Below, piece after piece: positions 33,501-42,908 of a DNA stretch of 64,000 nt. The position numbers were made by a program, and so were the translations under genes. The stretch is taken from the NCBI GenBank assembly GCA_900208305.1, contig OAPG01000005.1, positions 186,001 to 250,000 on the forward strand, in the 5' to 3' direction. Source of the stretch: Melanopsichium pennsylvanicum. Taxonomy: Eukaryota > Basidiomycota > Ustilaginomycetes > Ustilaginales. The notes beneath the pieces were generated by a model, which was not told where the DNA came from, did not search any database, and saw only the letters and a list, made by a program, of their open reading frames with translations. Positions within the stretch are counted from its first letter, which is position 1. Every line of letters begins with the position of its first letter.

Positions 33501-35300
33501 CCTCGCAACAGGAGGAGCACGATTATTCTGCATGAGCCGCTTAACATTGATCTTCAGCTTGAAAGGCAGCTTCCTCGTCGACCTAGCACCCCGTCTCACC
33601 AGATGGTGCTAGCTCAAACTGCAAGCAGAGAGTCAAATCGCCGCAACTCGTACTTCTCCATTGTTGCTTCTGCTGCCGGATCTCGACTCGTACCTCCCTC
33701 CCCCTTGGCTGCTAATCACACAATTGGTGATGACTGGACTGAAGAGAAGGACGACAAGATTCTAGGCCCTACTGAATCAACTTCTTCCGCCCAAGTCCAA
33801 GACGAGAAGCAGGCTGTCGGTGCTCATCTCGCCGAGGAATCTAAACCTGACGAAGTACGCATCGCGATGGGCTCCGTCACCCATCCCTCGCACACCGAGT
33901 CCACCGCTCTCATCATCCCCTGTCACAACGCAGATGTGGAGGTGCTCAAAGCCGTGCTTTTCGCCGCCTTGGTCCATTTTGAGCCATGGCAAATCTTCGT
34001 CGTCGACAACGGCAACACTCCTCAGCCTCCCAGTGATATGGAATCTGCCATCCGCTCGCAACCGATGTTTGCACGAGTCAATTACATTTGGCTGCCCGTT
34101 GGAAACAAGAACATTGCCCAATTTGTCGGTGCAAAGGCTGCTGCCGTCCTTGACCTCGACTTTGTCCTGACTATCGACGACGACGTCATTATTCCTGCCA
34201 ATTTCGCCGCTCCCATGCACATTATTTCCGAAATCGTCACCGCAGTGTGCTATCCCATCACGGCAGTCGACCACAAGGGTGACCGTCCACTATTCGTGGG
34301 CTGGCAGGATATCGAGTACAAGATGTCAGCGCTGGCCAAGATGGCAGAAAGTAAGATGTGCGGTGTACTGTTCCCTCACGGTGCTGCGAGTTTCTGGAAG
34401 AGGCAGACCATGATCGACGTTCTCCGTGGTCACGATCTGGTCTACTTTGCCGACGATGTCAAGATGGGCTTGCAACTTCAAGCACTTGGGCAGAAGATGG
34501 GTATCGATGCTAGTATCTCGTTCGAGACGGTCGCTCCGGAGACTTTCTTGGGACCTCCGAGCGCGGGTACAGCCAATTACTATCACCAGCGAGTGCGATC
34601 TTGGGAAATGGCCCGCCACACGCTCTACTGGCAGTTCACTAAACGCTTCCTATTCTCGCTCAATGGTGCAAGGACTCCCGTCGCAATTGGATGGCAAAAG
34701 TTTACCCAGTTCTACAACTCAACGACCAACTTCATCGATTGGATCAGACTCCCAATGTTCATCCTTCTTGGTGGCTCGGGTCAATTCTGGCTGCGAAGCT
34801 TTGCTTTCATCTTTTTCCTCCCCATCGTACCGCTCATCCCTTACAGATTCATCAAGACAAGGAATAGGCCAGACCTCCATCCACACATGCTGGACATGCT
34901 CACGTTCGGAATCTACAAGCTCATGTACAGCTTGGTCTGCATTCTAGGTGGAATCAGGAGTATGCTCGTGTTCTTCCCTAACCATGCGCACAAACCAACC
35001 CTGATGGAAATGGAAAAGAAGGGTGACGAAAGGTGCATTTGGCTCAGGGACGACTTTATGAAGAACAGTGGAGGTCAGGGAGATTTGAGGGATGAACCGC
35101 AGCAGATTTTACTGGACGACGAAGCACTGGCAGAAGCTGTAGCGATAGAGGAGGAGCAAGGACAAGAGATGGTCGAAACTGCGCTAGTCAGTGCGTTGCC
35201 TTCGAATGCCGAGGAAGGACAGGTGAATGCAATCAACGTAAAAAGATCGCCCTCTAGGAGCCCGCCTGAAGAGCTTCCTACAGTTCACGAGATTCGTTAG
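30543..35300 (+). CDS. Large membrane glycosyltransferase family 2 protein
   Basis: The product has 1585 residues in one exon. Residues 1-790 are predicted disordered, rich in Ser, Pro, Arg and Thr. Two membrane segments follow (about 794-815 and 835-857). Residues about 860-1110 are again charged and low-complexity. The catalytic domain begins near 1120 with TALIIPCHNADVEVLKAVL. It has a DDD motif in LTIDDDVII (about 1210), a FADDVKM motif and an RVRSWEM element (about 1349) like the Q/RxxRW motif of processive GT2 enzymes. Two or three further membrane segments lie between 1400 and 1490. The architecture matches fungal GT2 proteins related to polysaccharide synthases that affect wall surface or capsule. 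The polymer made is unknown. It is plasma-membrane or secretory-pathway bound by inference. Confidence 0.85.
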   Translation: MKDDTPSPSSQPSGEHASLPNTDNSTSPAQLPSASARQTHIRQSASESDVPISFAHPFIDRESSNAASPACPRRDISTDSTDIGHGSRLPSEDSEWNDEGPSSPWDRRAANPSSGSSTPLKVRRRGLANDKKLTISVYGPPSSKGSPNRRVASENNTSATKPKTPSSSDIPTRPAPTTRVPSYRSKLAHVSPGSKLKKDSPTDSLAPPPSARIRWAPVSPTMHSPLGGGSPTGKSGSPSSSENAASSGRSDKTLFSSPSYGFNPDFQLGTSNKKSPRSDGDDTSPTKPSPTYSGVSVGGVKSLLYSNARVPSTPLSPRAPIPSSSPHSNKLSSSPRYLRTPKTPTTPRTPLTSRLPRTPGSGSISAHSGASYQGVLLTTVTRTAAGSDPAQASNAAESSTTAAERRTRSRGATIGTEIRDFVRGGASEVVPRLELRVLERPRRSTLYGLNPDQVPFALSQTQRHSLTAAQSNTLKDKTEEAGTDENEKDESSPRTNSFARGSPLDKPNGKRSSVAGKPATRRASSAASVTSYGLYRSPRRERRPTNATTASGRSGRSARSGVSRRVSMPTVTNASIKSSSLADKRLSLASSSVRGHRDSSVRQDENGEGENDMVGEIHSQVNNINEAKRWILGYRPAHDTNAAAVMGRDIVDDNRSVSAMRRPTYAASVFQQARLMEIERQADAAFTSGSALNVSSSVNQSANHISRLPMGLPPRTPIFPKTPLTAIPVGNEDEVELESDPQTALAVLPQPTWKEKGIYYACAPFRFIKQQIDPKYVLSMMDPREILFPLTLRKVALWIVYAGVIAMLVLLDHYYHWWHKLDHAVHGKNLAIMGVLYGFEPAMIIIIMLVARVPDARVVPDRTVLVPRGRDSSEEDSDAESRSSISSDGSEDSVAEEDRRNQMHSIILEEEHDHHEPDREMQERETAEEEKGTRRLSGMSKAHLRRTSTRHTTASSNTSADGGRRGSEAISHTSGNVQAPRTPGFDPRNRRSTIILHEPLNIDLQLERQLPRRPSTPSHQMVLAQTASRESNRRNSYFSIVASAAGSRLVPPSPLAANHTIGDDWTEEKDDKILGPTESTSSAQVQDEKQAVGAHLAEESKPDEVRIAMGSVTHPSHTESTALIIPCHNADVEVLKAVLFAALVHFEPWQIFVVDNGNTPQPPSDMESAIRSQPMFARVNYIWLPVGNKNIAQFVGAKAAAVLDLDFVLTIDDDVIIPANFAAPMHIISEIVTAVCYPITAVDHKGDRPLFVGWQDIEYKMSALAKMAESKMCGVLFPHGAASFWKRQTMIDVLRGHDLVYFADDVKMGLQLQALGQKMGIDASISFETVAPETFLGPPSAGTANYYHQRVRSWEMARHTLYWQFTKRFLFSLNGARTPVAIGWQKFTQFYNSTTNFIDWIRLPMFILLGGSGQFWLRSFAFIFFLPIVPLIPYRFIKTRNRPDLHPHMLDMLTFGIYKLMYSLVCILGGIRSMLVFFPNHAHKPTLMEMEKKGDERCIWLRDDFMKNSGGQGDLRDEPQQILLDDEALAEAVAIEEEQGQEMVETALVSALPSNAEEGQVNAINVKRSPSRSPPEELPTVHEIR

Positions 35301-36901
35301 ACGTTAGACAATAGACACTCTCACGTCCTTTCGCACTTGCAAATTTCTTAGCCTCGAGCAAAGTTTGAACAGAGATCGGCTCGACGGATATGGAGAATCG
35401 CTCCCGATGCGGTTCTTGATCTTGTGGCAGGAATATCACGAGATTTAGCATGGGAGTAAAGATGTGCTTCGGAAAGAAACTGGACAGCCCCGAGGAGATA
35501 GACAATATTTTGAAGACGGATTTCAAACCCTGACGGGCTTTTGTATTTCCAGCCACTCGGTTTTGAAATGGGTCGTTTTAAGTCGAGCTGTCAAAAGTCG
35601 CGAACCTCCCATGCAGTCATCCCCGAATCACCGAGCCCGCTCCTCGCGTCTTGTCACTTTGCACACAATTGTTCGTCTCTCCCTCGGTATCACTCTGCAC
35701 TTGCTACGAGACTTGGTGAGGACCCTTTCAGCCTTTAAAGCATATTTTATGACAATGTCGTCTGTTGTGACTCAATGCGGAAGATGTTATGTGGTTCTTA
35801 AGAGAGGGAGATTAAGCGAGGAGGAGATGTGCGGAGATCGAATACGCTCGAACTTCAACTCCCACAAGGCTTGCCTAAATTGAGCGATTGTACTGAGTTC
35901 TTCAGATAGCAGACGGCGACAAATCTGGAAACCTGAGAGGATAAACTCCGACCCACAGCTTGCCTCGCCCTTCGCTTCCTCTCTCCTAGTCCCTCGTCTA
36001 TCTGTCAAAGAAGCACATCGGATTCATACAGACCGCGCAGAGGGATGTCGATCTTCGCACGTGGTGCTACACTGCTACCGTGCTCTCTTGATGTAAACGA
36101 CATGCAGCTCGAAGATCATATTCGGCTCAATGCGTTGATTGCCCCTCCTTTATCCCCTTATGACCTCCCTTGAGCTTTGGAGATAGCAGCAACATGGCGT
36201 GGCATACTCGGTCGCCAAGTACGCCACATTGATCATTGCTTCAAATGCGTCCGAACGTCCACAAGTTTTCTGGCTCAGCATCTTAGTTCGGCGTTTTATG
36301 CCGGGCAAGAAGTAGTGTAGAGGACCCTGATCCGCTCGCCGTGCTCCTTTCTGGCGCCTAGCTAACATGACCATCACCTCTCTCCGCATGGCGAGCACTG
36401 GTAAGCAAGTGGCCGCGATTTAGTTGGATACATGGGGCAGCTTCACGGCACTTCAGCACTTGTTTTGAGCGAGCTGAGTTTCCTTTCACGACTTGGCACC
36501 AATGGTGGGTGGACATGTAGTTGCCAGCGCTTCTTGCAGCCACTCGAGTCCGATGTCCATCATCTCTGCACTTCGGAGGAAGAGCTGCCATGTCTTATTT
36601 ACGTCCCGAAGCCCACTCTCAGAGGGATCTCCGTATGTCAGGCTGTCAGAGTATAAGAACCATTAGCCTCAAAGGTCCTTTCAAGGCCAGCCCGCCGATC
36701 CTTCCCTCCACGAACAACCCTCTTCCTATTATTACCCCCAACCTTCCCTTCCCCTCTCCTTTAAAGATTGACGCTTGACGATCACCACATTCTTTTCAAA
36801 TAGAACCACATTCCTTACCAACGATCTTCGGTCATCCTCCTACCAGCTTCTCATACGATTTGACCAGCCCAAGCACTCGAGCGGATTAAAGAGGAAAAAA
36901 G
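35301..36901. other. Intergenic region upstream of the GH16 gene, no gene seen
   Basis: About 1.6 kb with only short frames (up to 139 codons) and no recognisable RNA gene. The last 250 bases are pyrimidine-rich on the plus strand and hold a weak TATA-like AGTATAAGAA at about 36648, consistent with the promoter and leader of the GH16 gene. Confidence 0.5.
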
Positions 36902-39598
36902 ATGGTGAAGCTCATGCTGAAACTCACCTTAGTGGCGCATGCAGCGTTCCTCCTGCTTGCCTTGCAAAATGCCGCCACACCTGCCAACGCCCTTTTTGGC
37001 CGCAGTCACCCCGCTGATCGCGAGTCGAGGAGCATCCTCCCTACCGTCATCGACATCTCTCCCACCAGCTTTGAGAACGCGGATGTTCCAGTTAAGCGCT
37101 CTCACACAGTCGAGGGTGACGACGAAGACGACTATGATGAACTTGAAATCATCACCATCTTCTTACCTGAAGAGGGCGATGACGAAGGCGAGGCTAACGG
37201 CCTGCACAAGCGCGCTGGCCCTACCCCATGCCCTGCTCGTCACACGCGCCGCCGTCGTCGCTCGCTCGCCGTTCAAACTCCCCAACCTTACAATAAGCGC
37301 GAACCAAACCCTGACCCACGCGTCGAGTACAAGACACGAACCAAGACGACTACGGTGACAAAAACGATCTATGAGACAGTCTACCGCAGATGCACAGAGT
37401 ACGTTCGCCGCGCTGCAAAAACGACCACGAGCTCAAAGAGGAAGACCACCAGCTCAACTAGGAAGACCACAAGCTCAAAGAGGAAAACCACGACCTCAAA
37501 GAGGAAGACGACAAGCTCAAGGAGGAAGACCACGAGCTCAACGAGAAAGGCGACAACAACAAGTAGAAGAACTACGAGCACAACTCCAAAGCCTACTACA
37601 ACTTCTTCGAGAAAGACGACAAGCACTACTCCGAAGCCTCCAACTACCACTTCTTCGAGAAGCACTACGAGCACGACTTCCAAGCCTGTCATCACTAGCT
37701 CTTCAGCGAGGAGTACGAGCACCACTCCTAAGCCTGCTACTACGACTTCTTCCAAGACAACTTCGACTACCACGCAAAGGGCAATCTCCACCACTTCGAG
37801 CACTACGCCCAAACCTGCCTCAACGACGTCGTGTACTACGACTTCTTCCAAGACAACTTCAACTACCACGCAAAGGGCAATCTCCACCACTTCGAGCACT
37901 ACGCCCAAACCTGCCTCAACGACGTCGTTTACTACGACTTCTTCCAAGACAACTTCAACTACCACGCAAAGGGCAATCTCCACCACTTCGAGCACTACAT
38001 CCAAACCTGCCTCAACGACCTCTTCTACTACACCAAAGCCTGCCTCGACTACCTCTTCTTCTACTCCGAAACCTGCTTCTACGACCACTTCCACCAGCAG
38101 CTCAGGTACCAACCGAGCCATCACCACTTCATCTTCAGCTACTTCAGTGGTAGTCCCTCCATCTACCGTCGTGACCAAATCTTCAACCTCCAGTACCACT
38201 ACCACTACCACCACTTCTTCGTCCACCACGACCTCTTCGTCTTCATCACTAACCAGCTCTACGACCACCACAAGCGCCACTCCCACCCCTAAGGTCTACA
38301 GTCTGATGGCCAACTATCAGGGAAATAACTTCTACAACAACATGTACTTCTTTACCTACAAGGACCCTACCAATGGTAACGTGGACTACATTGGAAGAAG
38401 CGAAGCGTCTTCTATGGGCCTGATCAAGACGACAAATGGTGGCCAGGTCTACATGGGCTATGCCACTACTCGAGTCTATCCTTCCTCAACTACTACCAGC
38501 TCCACCTCCACTACTCCGACAGCAAGTCTTTCCTCGTCGTCCAGCGTTCCGAAACAGCGTCGGGCTGTCTCTACTTCCTCTGCTTACAACAGCAGCAGCG
38601 CGTCTTCTTCGTCCTCGTCTCTGCCTTCGTCGTCTGTTCGCGCAAACACCACTTCTTCCTCAGCCTCCAGCTCGACCCGTCCAGCTTCAGCCGCCTCTTC
38701 TTCCTCGGACGGATCTTTTGGAGTTCAAGCAGTAACAACCACCACCTCTGCTTCTGCCACAACTTCTGGCACTCCTTCCAACAGCACCTCCTCGTCCTCT
38801 GCCGCCGCCACCACATCCGCCGCCTCTATCCCGTACATGAAGGCTGTCCGTGTTTCCTCTTACGATACTTTCACCACGGGAGTTTTCATCCTCGATGCAT
38901 CTCACATGCCCGTTGGCTGCGGTGTGTGGCCTGCCTGGTGGACTGTCCCTACCAATCCCGCCGGCGGCTGGCCGAACGGAGGAGAAATCGACGTTGTCGA
39001 AGGAGTTTCTTTCACCTCTCAAAACACTTATTCCGTCCACACCACATCCGGCTGCCGCGTAAACTCGACGACCAACTCTCAAACCGGCTCGTACCAGCTC
39101 CAGAACCTCACACTTGCCACCAATTGCGCATCTGCTGACACCAATAACCAAGGCTGCGGTGTACAGAGTTCGGTCAGGAACGATTATGGCACAGGCTATA
39201 ATGCCAACGGAGGTGGAATCCACGCCATGGTCTGGGATGCGGATACAGGTATCAAAGCTTGGTTCTTCCCAAGGTCGAGCGCCCCAGCAGATATCGCCGC
39301 GGGTAGTCCAGACCCCACCGGATGGGGTACGCCGCAGGCTAGCTGGCCCGCTACGGACTGTGATCCTGCCAACTTCTTCTTCAACCACGTGAGCGTGTTT
39401 AGTAACACAATCTGCGGTGATTGGGCAGGGGACAAGACGCTGTGGAACAACGCTTGGAACGGCCAGACGCAGAGCTGTGCTCAAATGACTGGGTACTCGA
39501 CCTGCCAGGCTTACGTGCAGAGTCAGGATGTCGACTTTAGCCAGGCCTACTGGTTGATCAACTCCGTCAAGGTTTACCAAACTGCTCGAACCTACTAA
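36902..39598 (+). CDS. Secreted GH16-type beta-glucanase with Ser/Thr-rich repeats and an interrupted catalytic domain
   Basis: The 898-residue protein starts with a signal peptide (residues 1-30, ending PANA). An acidic pro-region contains three Lys-Arg sites (VPVKR, LHKR, YNKR) suited to Kex2. Residues about 170-460 are an extended Ser/Thr/Lys-rich mucin-like stretch, partly made of 96-bp DNA repeats, likely heavily O-mannosylated. The GH16 fold begins near 466 (YSLMANYQGNNFYNNMYFF) and is interrupted at about 527-645 by a Ser/Ala/Thr-rich insert. It then continues with KAVRVSSYDTFTTGVFILD, WPAWWTV and the active site GGEIDVVEG (catalytic Glu near 695 and 700). The C-terminus is complete. 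GH16 enzymes of this kind cut beta-1,3(1,6 or 1,4)-glucans, so a wall-remodelling role is expected. No GPI signal is evident. Confidence 0.9.
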   Translation: MVKLMLKLTLVAHAAFLLLALQNAATPANALFGRSHPADRESRSILPTVIDISPTSFENADVPVKRSHTVEGDDEDDYDELEIITIFLPEEGDDEGEANGLHKRAGPTPCPARHTRRRRRSLAVQTPQPYNKREPNPDPRVEYKTRTKTTTVTKTIYETVYRRCTEYVRRAAKTTTSSKRKTTSSTRKTTSSKRKTTTSKRKTTSSRRKTTSSTRKATTTSRRTTSTTPKPTTTSSRKTTSTTPKPPTTTSSRSTTSTTSKPVITSSSARSTSTTPKPATTTSSKTTSTTTQRAISTTSSTTPKPASTTSCTTTSSKTTSTTTQRAISTTSSTTPKPASTTSFTTTSSKTTSTTTQRAISTTSSTTSKPASTTSSTTPKPASTTSSSTPKPASTTTSTSSSGTNRAITTSSSATSVVVPPSTVVTKSSTSSTTTTTTTSSSTTTSSSSSLTSSTTTTSATPTPKVYSLMANYQGNNFYNNMYFFTYKDPTNGNVDYIGRSEASSMGLIKTTNGGQVYMGYATTRVYPSSTTTSSTSTTPTASLSSSSSVPKQRRAVSTSSAYNSSSASSSSSSLPSSSVRANTTSSSASSSTRPASAASSSSDGSFGVQAVTTTTSASATTSGTPSNSTSSSSAAATTSAASIPYMKAVRVSSYDTFTTGVFILDASHMPVGCGVWPAWWTVPTNPAGGWPNGGEIDVVEGVSFTSQNTYSVHTTSGCRVNSTTNSQTGSYQLQNLTLATNCASADTNNQGCGVQSSVRNDYGTGYNANGGGIHAMVWDADTGIKAWFFPRSSAPADIAAGSPDPTGWGTPQASWPATDCDPANFFFNHVSVFSNTICGDWAGDKTLWNNAWNGQTQSCAQMTGYSTCQAYVQSQDVDFSQAYWLINSVKVYQTARTY
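37738..38025 (+). repeat. Three tandem copies of a 96-bp coding repeat in the GH16 gene
   Basis: Copies start at 37738, 37834 and 37930, exactly 96 bases (32 codons) apart. They differ at only a few positions, most in the third copy. The translated unit is a Ser/Thr-rich motif with one KxAS-type Pro-Ala step. Length divisible by three keeps the frame open. The near identity indicates recent amplification. Confidence 0.95.
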
Positions 39599-41379
39599 GC
39601 TTTTCCGCAACTCAGTCATCAAGATTTGCTACATTACTCTCTTTCTTGTTCTCCGTGCCTTTGCTTCTTTTCCTCATGCGCTGAATAGGAACGACGGTCT
39701 GGTCGGGAAAACAGCAATTAGGCTGGACTTAAAGCTTCGTTTTTTCCCCAGACCCTTTCCCTCTCACGAACATCTCTTCCTTCACTCTTGAAAATGTTTT
39801 GAATGTATCTCTTCACCCTTCACTGTTGCATAGACTATCCCTCTCCTCCCTTTCACATGCTTTGCCGAAATTTTGGTTTCACGGAATTTGAACTCGTTTG
39901 CACCTTGATATGGACGCCGTCTCAAATTACTCTATTGATTTTATGTGACTGTGTATGATAGAGAACAAAGTGAGCAGATCCAAATTCAGTCCCTCCTGCC
40001 GTTATTTGCTAAGACAATTGTCAACATCCATACCATCGAAAGAGCTATTGGCGCCACTCGCTTTAGGTCCTCCTCGCATCTTCTGCACACCATCTTCTGT
40101 GCGAATACTGCTTCCCTCCTCTCTGTCATTCCACAAGTATGCTTCGTCCGGAAACACGGCCTCGTCAATCAAACTCTGTTCCGGCAACTTCCAGACCACC
40201 TGCAAAGAACTCAGTACACGACTGAAACGATACTACTACCAAAGTATCAATTGAACTTGTAGATTGGCACATCCAGCTTGACGTTTGGGATGATAGCGTT
40301 GATGAATCCTGGTGGATTCGGAAAGAATGCGGGGGCGAAAGCTAGGTATGCTCTCGAATTCACTCCACACCTGCCATAACTGTAGATCCCTTCAGGATCC
40401 ACATACAGTTAACTTGGAAACGAGACTTTGATTGCCTTACAAGGTAGTAATTGACGAGACAGATTCGGGAGATAGGTCCCAACCAGCAACCACAGGCACC
40501 CAAGAAGTTGAGACACCGGGCAAGTGCTCATGGCATGCGTAGCGAAGCTGATTGCATTCACACTAATGTTGACTCCCACCGTGGCGATCAGGAAAAGAAA
40601 TTGCTCCCAACGGACGCATGGTAAGTTGTGTATCAACTAAATTTGGGTGGCGGCTTAACTTAACAGGTCCATGTCGGGCGCAAAATAAATTGATACTGTG
40701 AGACTCTCCATTTTTACAAGATCAGATAAAAAAAGCTTACAGCAGGGTAAGGCTTAGTCATGAGAGTCACGCCACAAGCGAAGCACGCGATACTGACGCC
40801 TGTCTATGTGGGGAAAACGTCAAAAAGTGCCACTTCCCGAATTGCTCTGAGCACGCCATTCAGCTCGGCTCTTTCTCACTTTCTCACACTCACAATTACA
40901 CTCATTCAGTCAACTCATCGGCGCGCAAACCTCGCCTCATCGTTGTCTTTCTTGCTCAGACATTGTATCCGCCTCAGTGGTCTCATGCCCGCCTAGGAGA
41001 AATTGCCTTATCTGTATAGCCGTACGTGTATCAGCCGAAAATTGAGGTGCTTCTTGGCACTTGAGGATGATGACGATGAGAAACAACGCACGTAACAAGT
41101 TGAATGAGGTAGGCGGTGTGCAGTGATGCTGAGTGACTCCTGGTTCACAAAGTGGTCCCGATACGAGCACGGCCATGTGGGCAATGCAGCCTGCAGACGA
41201 TGCATCTTTGCCCTTGTTCCGGCGATCTTGCGTGCTTGACTAATGGGAGATTCTTCTTGCCTCGGCAGTCCACTTGACTTTGATACGTATATAGACGGGC
41301 CTCGAATCAGTCTCTACAACCTTTTCCCCTCCTTACACTTGCTTCTCGAGTCTTTTACGAATCCCAGCCTCTCTCAATA
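39599..41379. other. Intergenic region, no gene seen
   Basis: About 1.8 kb between GH16 and the dioxygenase gene. Two overlapping plus-strand frames of about 100 codons at 39945-40262 show no domain and share the same DNA in different frames, so they are not supported. A TATA-like GTATATAG at 41287 belongs to the dioxygenase promoter. Confidence 0.5.
41287..41294 (+). promoter_or_regulatory. TATA box of the TauD-like gene
   Basis: GTATATAG lies 86 bases before the ATG at 41380, followed by a pyrimidine-rich stretch typical of fungal transcription starts. Confidence 0.5.
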
Positions 41380-42654
41380 ATGTTGTCGACACTGCCCCCG
41401 AACAACTCCCATTTCGCCAACAATTCTGGCGAGGGTGATGGAGGTTCTGGAGGATTCTCCGCCTCGCAAATTGAAGCGCAACGTTCGCTTAGATCTACCA
41501 TCGACGAATTGACTTCCGGTCAGCACGACGCCATCCCCTCACTCCTGACCCCTTACCGTGACCTTCCAAAGGAGATCACTGGTCCTACTGTCTGGTCTGC
41601 AGATAGCTACACTGGCCCTGACAACTCTTCCAAATGGATCCACGTCTTCACACCGAGCGAGATCTCCCAGCTTGAGTCAGCAGCTCAATTGTGGCTCTCA
41701 TCCGGTCGCGAACTCGGCGAGATTGAACGCTCGACTTTCCCTCTCCCTGCTACCCTGGTTTCCACTCTCACCAGCCTTCGTGATCGCCTTGTGACCGGAC
41801 ATGGATTTTACCTTTTCAAAGGACTTCCAACCAAACGCTGGGGAAATCGACTTAGCGCCATCGCCTACCTTGGTCTGGGTAGCTACCTCGGCAATGTAGT
41901 CAGTCAGAATCGCTATGGACACATTCTGGGTCATGTCAAGGACCTTGGTGAGGATCCGACCAAGATCGACAAGGTGCGCATCTATCGGACCAACGCGCGT
42001 CAATTCTTCCACACTGACTCAAGCGGAGGTATCGTTGGCTTGCTCTGTCTGCATAAAGCGGTTGAAGGTGGTGAATCGGACATTGTCTCGTCGCACGCCG
42101 TTTGGAATCATCTTCAACAAAATCGACCTGATGTAGCCGAATTGCTTGCCAGCAACATTTGGCACTTTGATCGCAAAGGCGAAGTTTCGTCATCCTCTCA
42201 CTCTCATGATGGTCAACCGCAGAAGGAATGGGTTACTAGACCCATTGTACACTTGAGAAAAGGTCAACCCGAAAATCGTCTCATCCTCACCTATGATCCA
42301 TACTATTTGAAATCAATTCAACGTCATGTTGATGCTGGACACATTCCTGCACTTTCGGAAAAACAGATCGAGGCAATGCAAGTGTTGGAAGATACCGCCA
42401 AAAAATTGAGTCTTCACATGGTTTTGGATGTGGGAGATATCCAATTTGTAAGTGATGTTCATGTTTTGCATGCAAGGACAGAATACAAGGATCCAGCTCC
42501 GCCAGCTCCAAGACGTCACTTGTACAGACTCTGGTTGGCCGTCCCCACACAAGAAGGCGGTTGGCAAAACGCCTACCCTGACAATCACCTCAAGAGAAGA
42601 GGAGGTATCCAGGTCAACGATACCAAACCTACCTACCCTCTCGACGGCGAGTAA
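41380..42654 (+). CDS. TauD/TfdA-family Fe(II)/2-oxoglutarate dioxygenase
   Basis: Members hydroxylate small substrates (taurine, alkylsulfonates, aryloxyacids, amino acids and others) using Fe(II) and 2-oxoglutarate. The 424-residue protein is in one exon. The iron ligands are visible: the HxD pair in FFHTDSSGG (His 211, Asp 213) and the distal His in VLHARTEY (about 364). The 2-oxoglutarate-binding Arg is likely in RRHLYRLWL (about 378-383). The first 40 residues are Gly/Ser-rich with no signal peptide, so a cytosolic location is expected. The length and N-terminal domain match the fungal TauD-like group rather than bacterial TauD (about 280). The substrate cannot be deduced. Confidence 0.9.
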   Translation: MLSTLPPNNSHFANNSGEGDGGSGGFSASQIEAQRSLRSTIDELTSGQHDAIPSLLTPYRDLPKEITGPTVWSADSYTGPDNSSKWIHVFTPSEISQLESAAQLWLSSGRELGEIERSTFPLPATLVSTLTSLRDRLVTGHGFYLFKGLPTKRWGNRLSAIAYLGLGSYLGNVVSQNRYGHILGHVKDLGEDPTKIDKVRIYRTNARQFFHTDSSGGIVGLLCLHKAVEGGESDIVSSHAVWNHLQQNRPDVAELLASNIWHFDRKGEVSSSSHSHDGQPQKEWVTRPIVHLRKGQPENRLILTYDPYYLKSIQRHVDAGHIPALSEKQIEAMQVLEDTAKKLSLHMVLDVGDIQFVSDVHVLHARTEYKDPAPPAPRRHLYRLWLAVPTQEGGWQNAYPDNHLKRRGGIQVNDTKPTYPLDGE

Positions 42655-42908
42655 GCTAAGCGATTCTTCTACACATTCCCATCAAATGTAGATTTCTGTC
42701 AAAAAATGGCACCTCACCTCGAATCCAATCCCATATGAGTTCAGAATTCTTTCGCTGGAATGTCATGCTGTTTGCATATTTGCAGTAGTATCACTTCTCC
42801 ATGATTTTGCTCCATTTCTAGAGTTGAGCATCAGTATGCTTAAATGTACATGTTATCACACCAGACGGATTGCCTTCCAGACCTCTCCTTTCCACTGTGC
42901 TTTTCTCC

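Noticed and set aside
37381..38286. 301-codon minus-strand frame rich in Val and Glu opposite the GH16 gene
   Set aside because: It is the mirror of the Thr/Ser codon repeats on the coding strand and has no domain.
38687..39622. 311-codon minus-strand frame opposite the GH16 catalytic domain
   Set aside because: Glycine- and arginine-rich mirror of the coding strand; no domain.
39945..40262. Two overlapping frames of about 100 codons after the GH16 gene
   Set aside because: They use the same DNA in different frames, with no recognisable domain in either.
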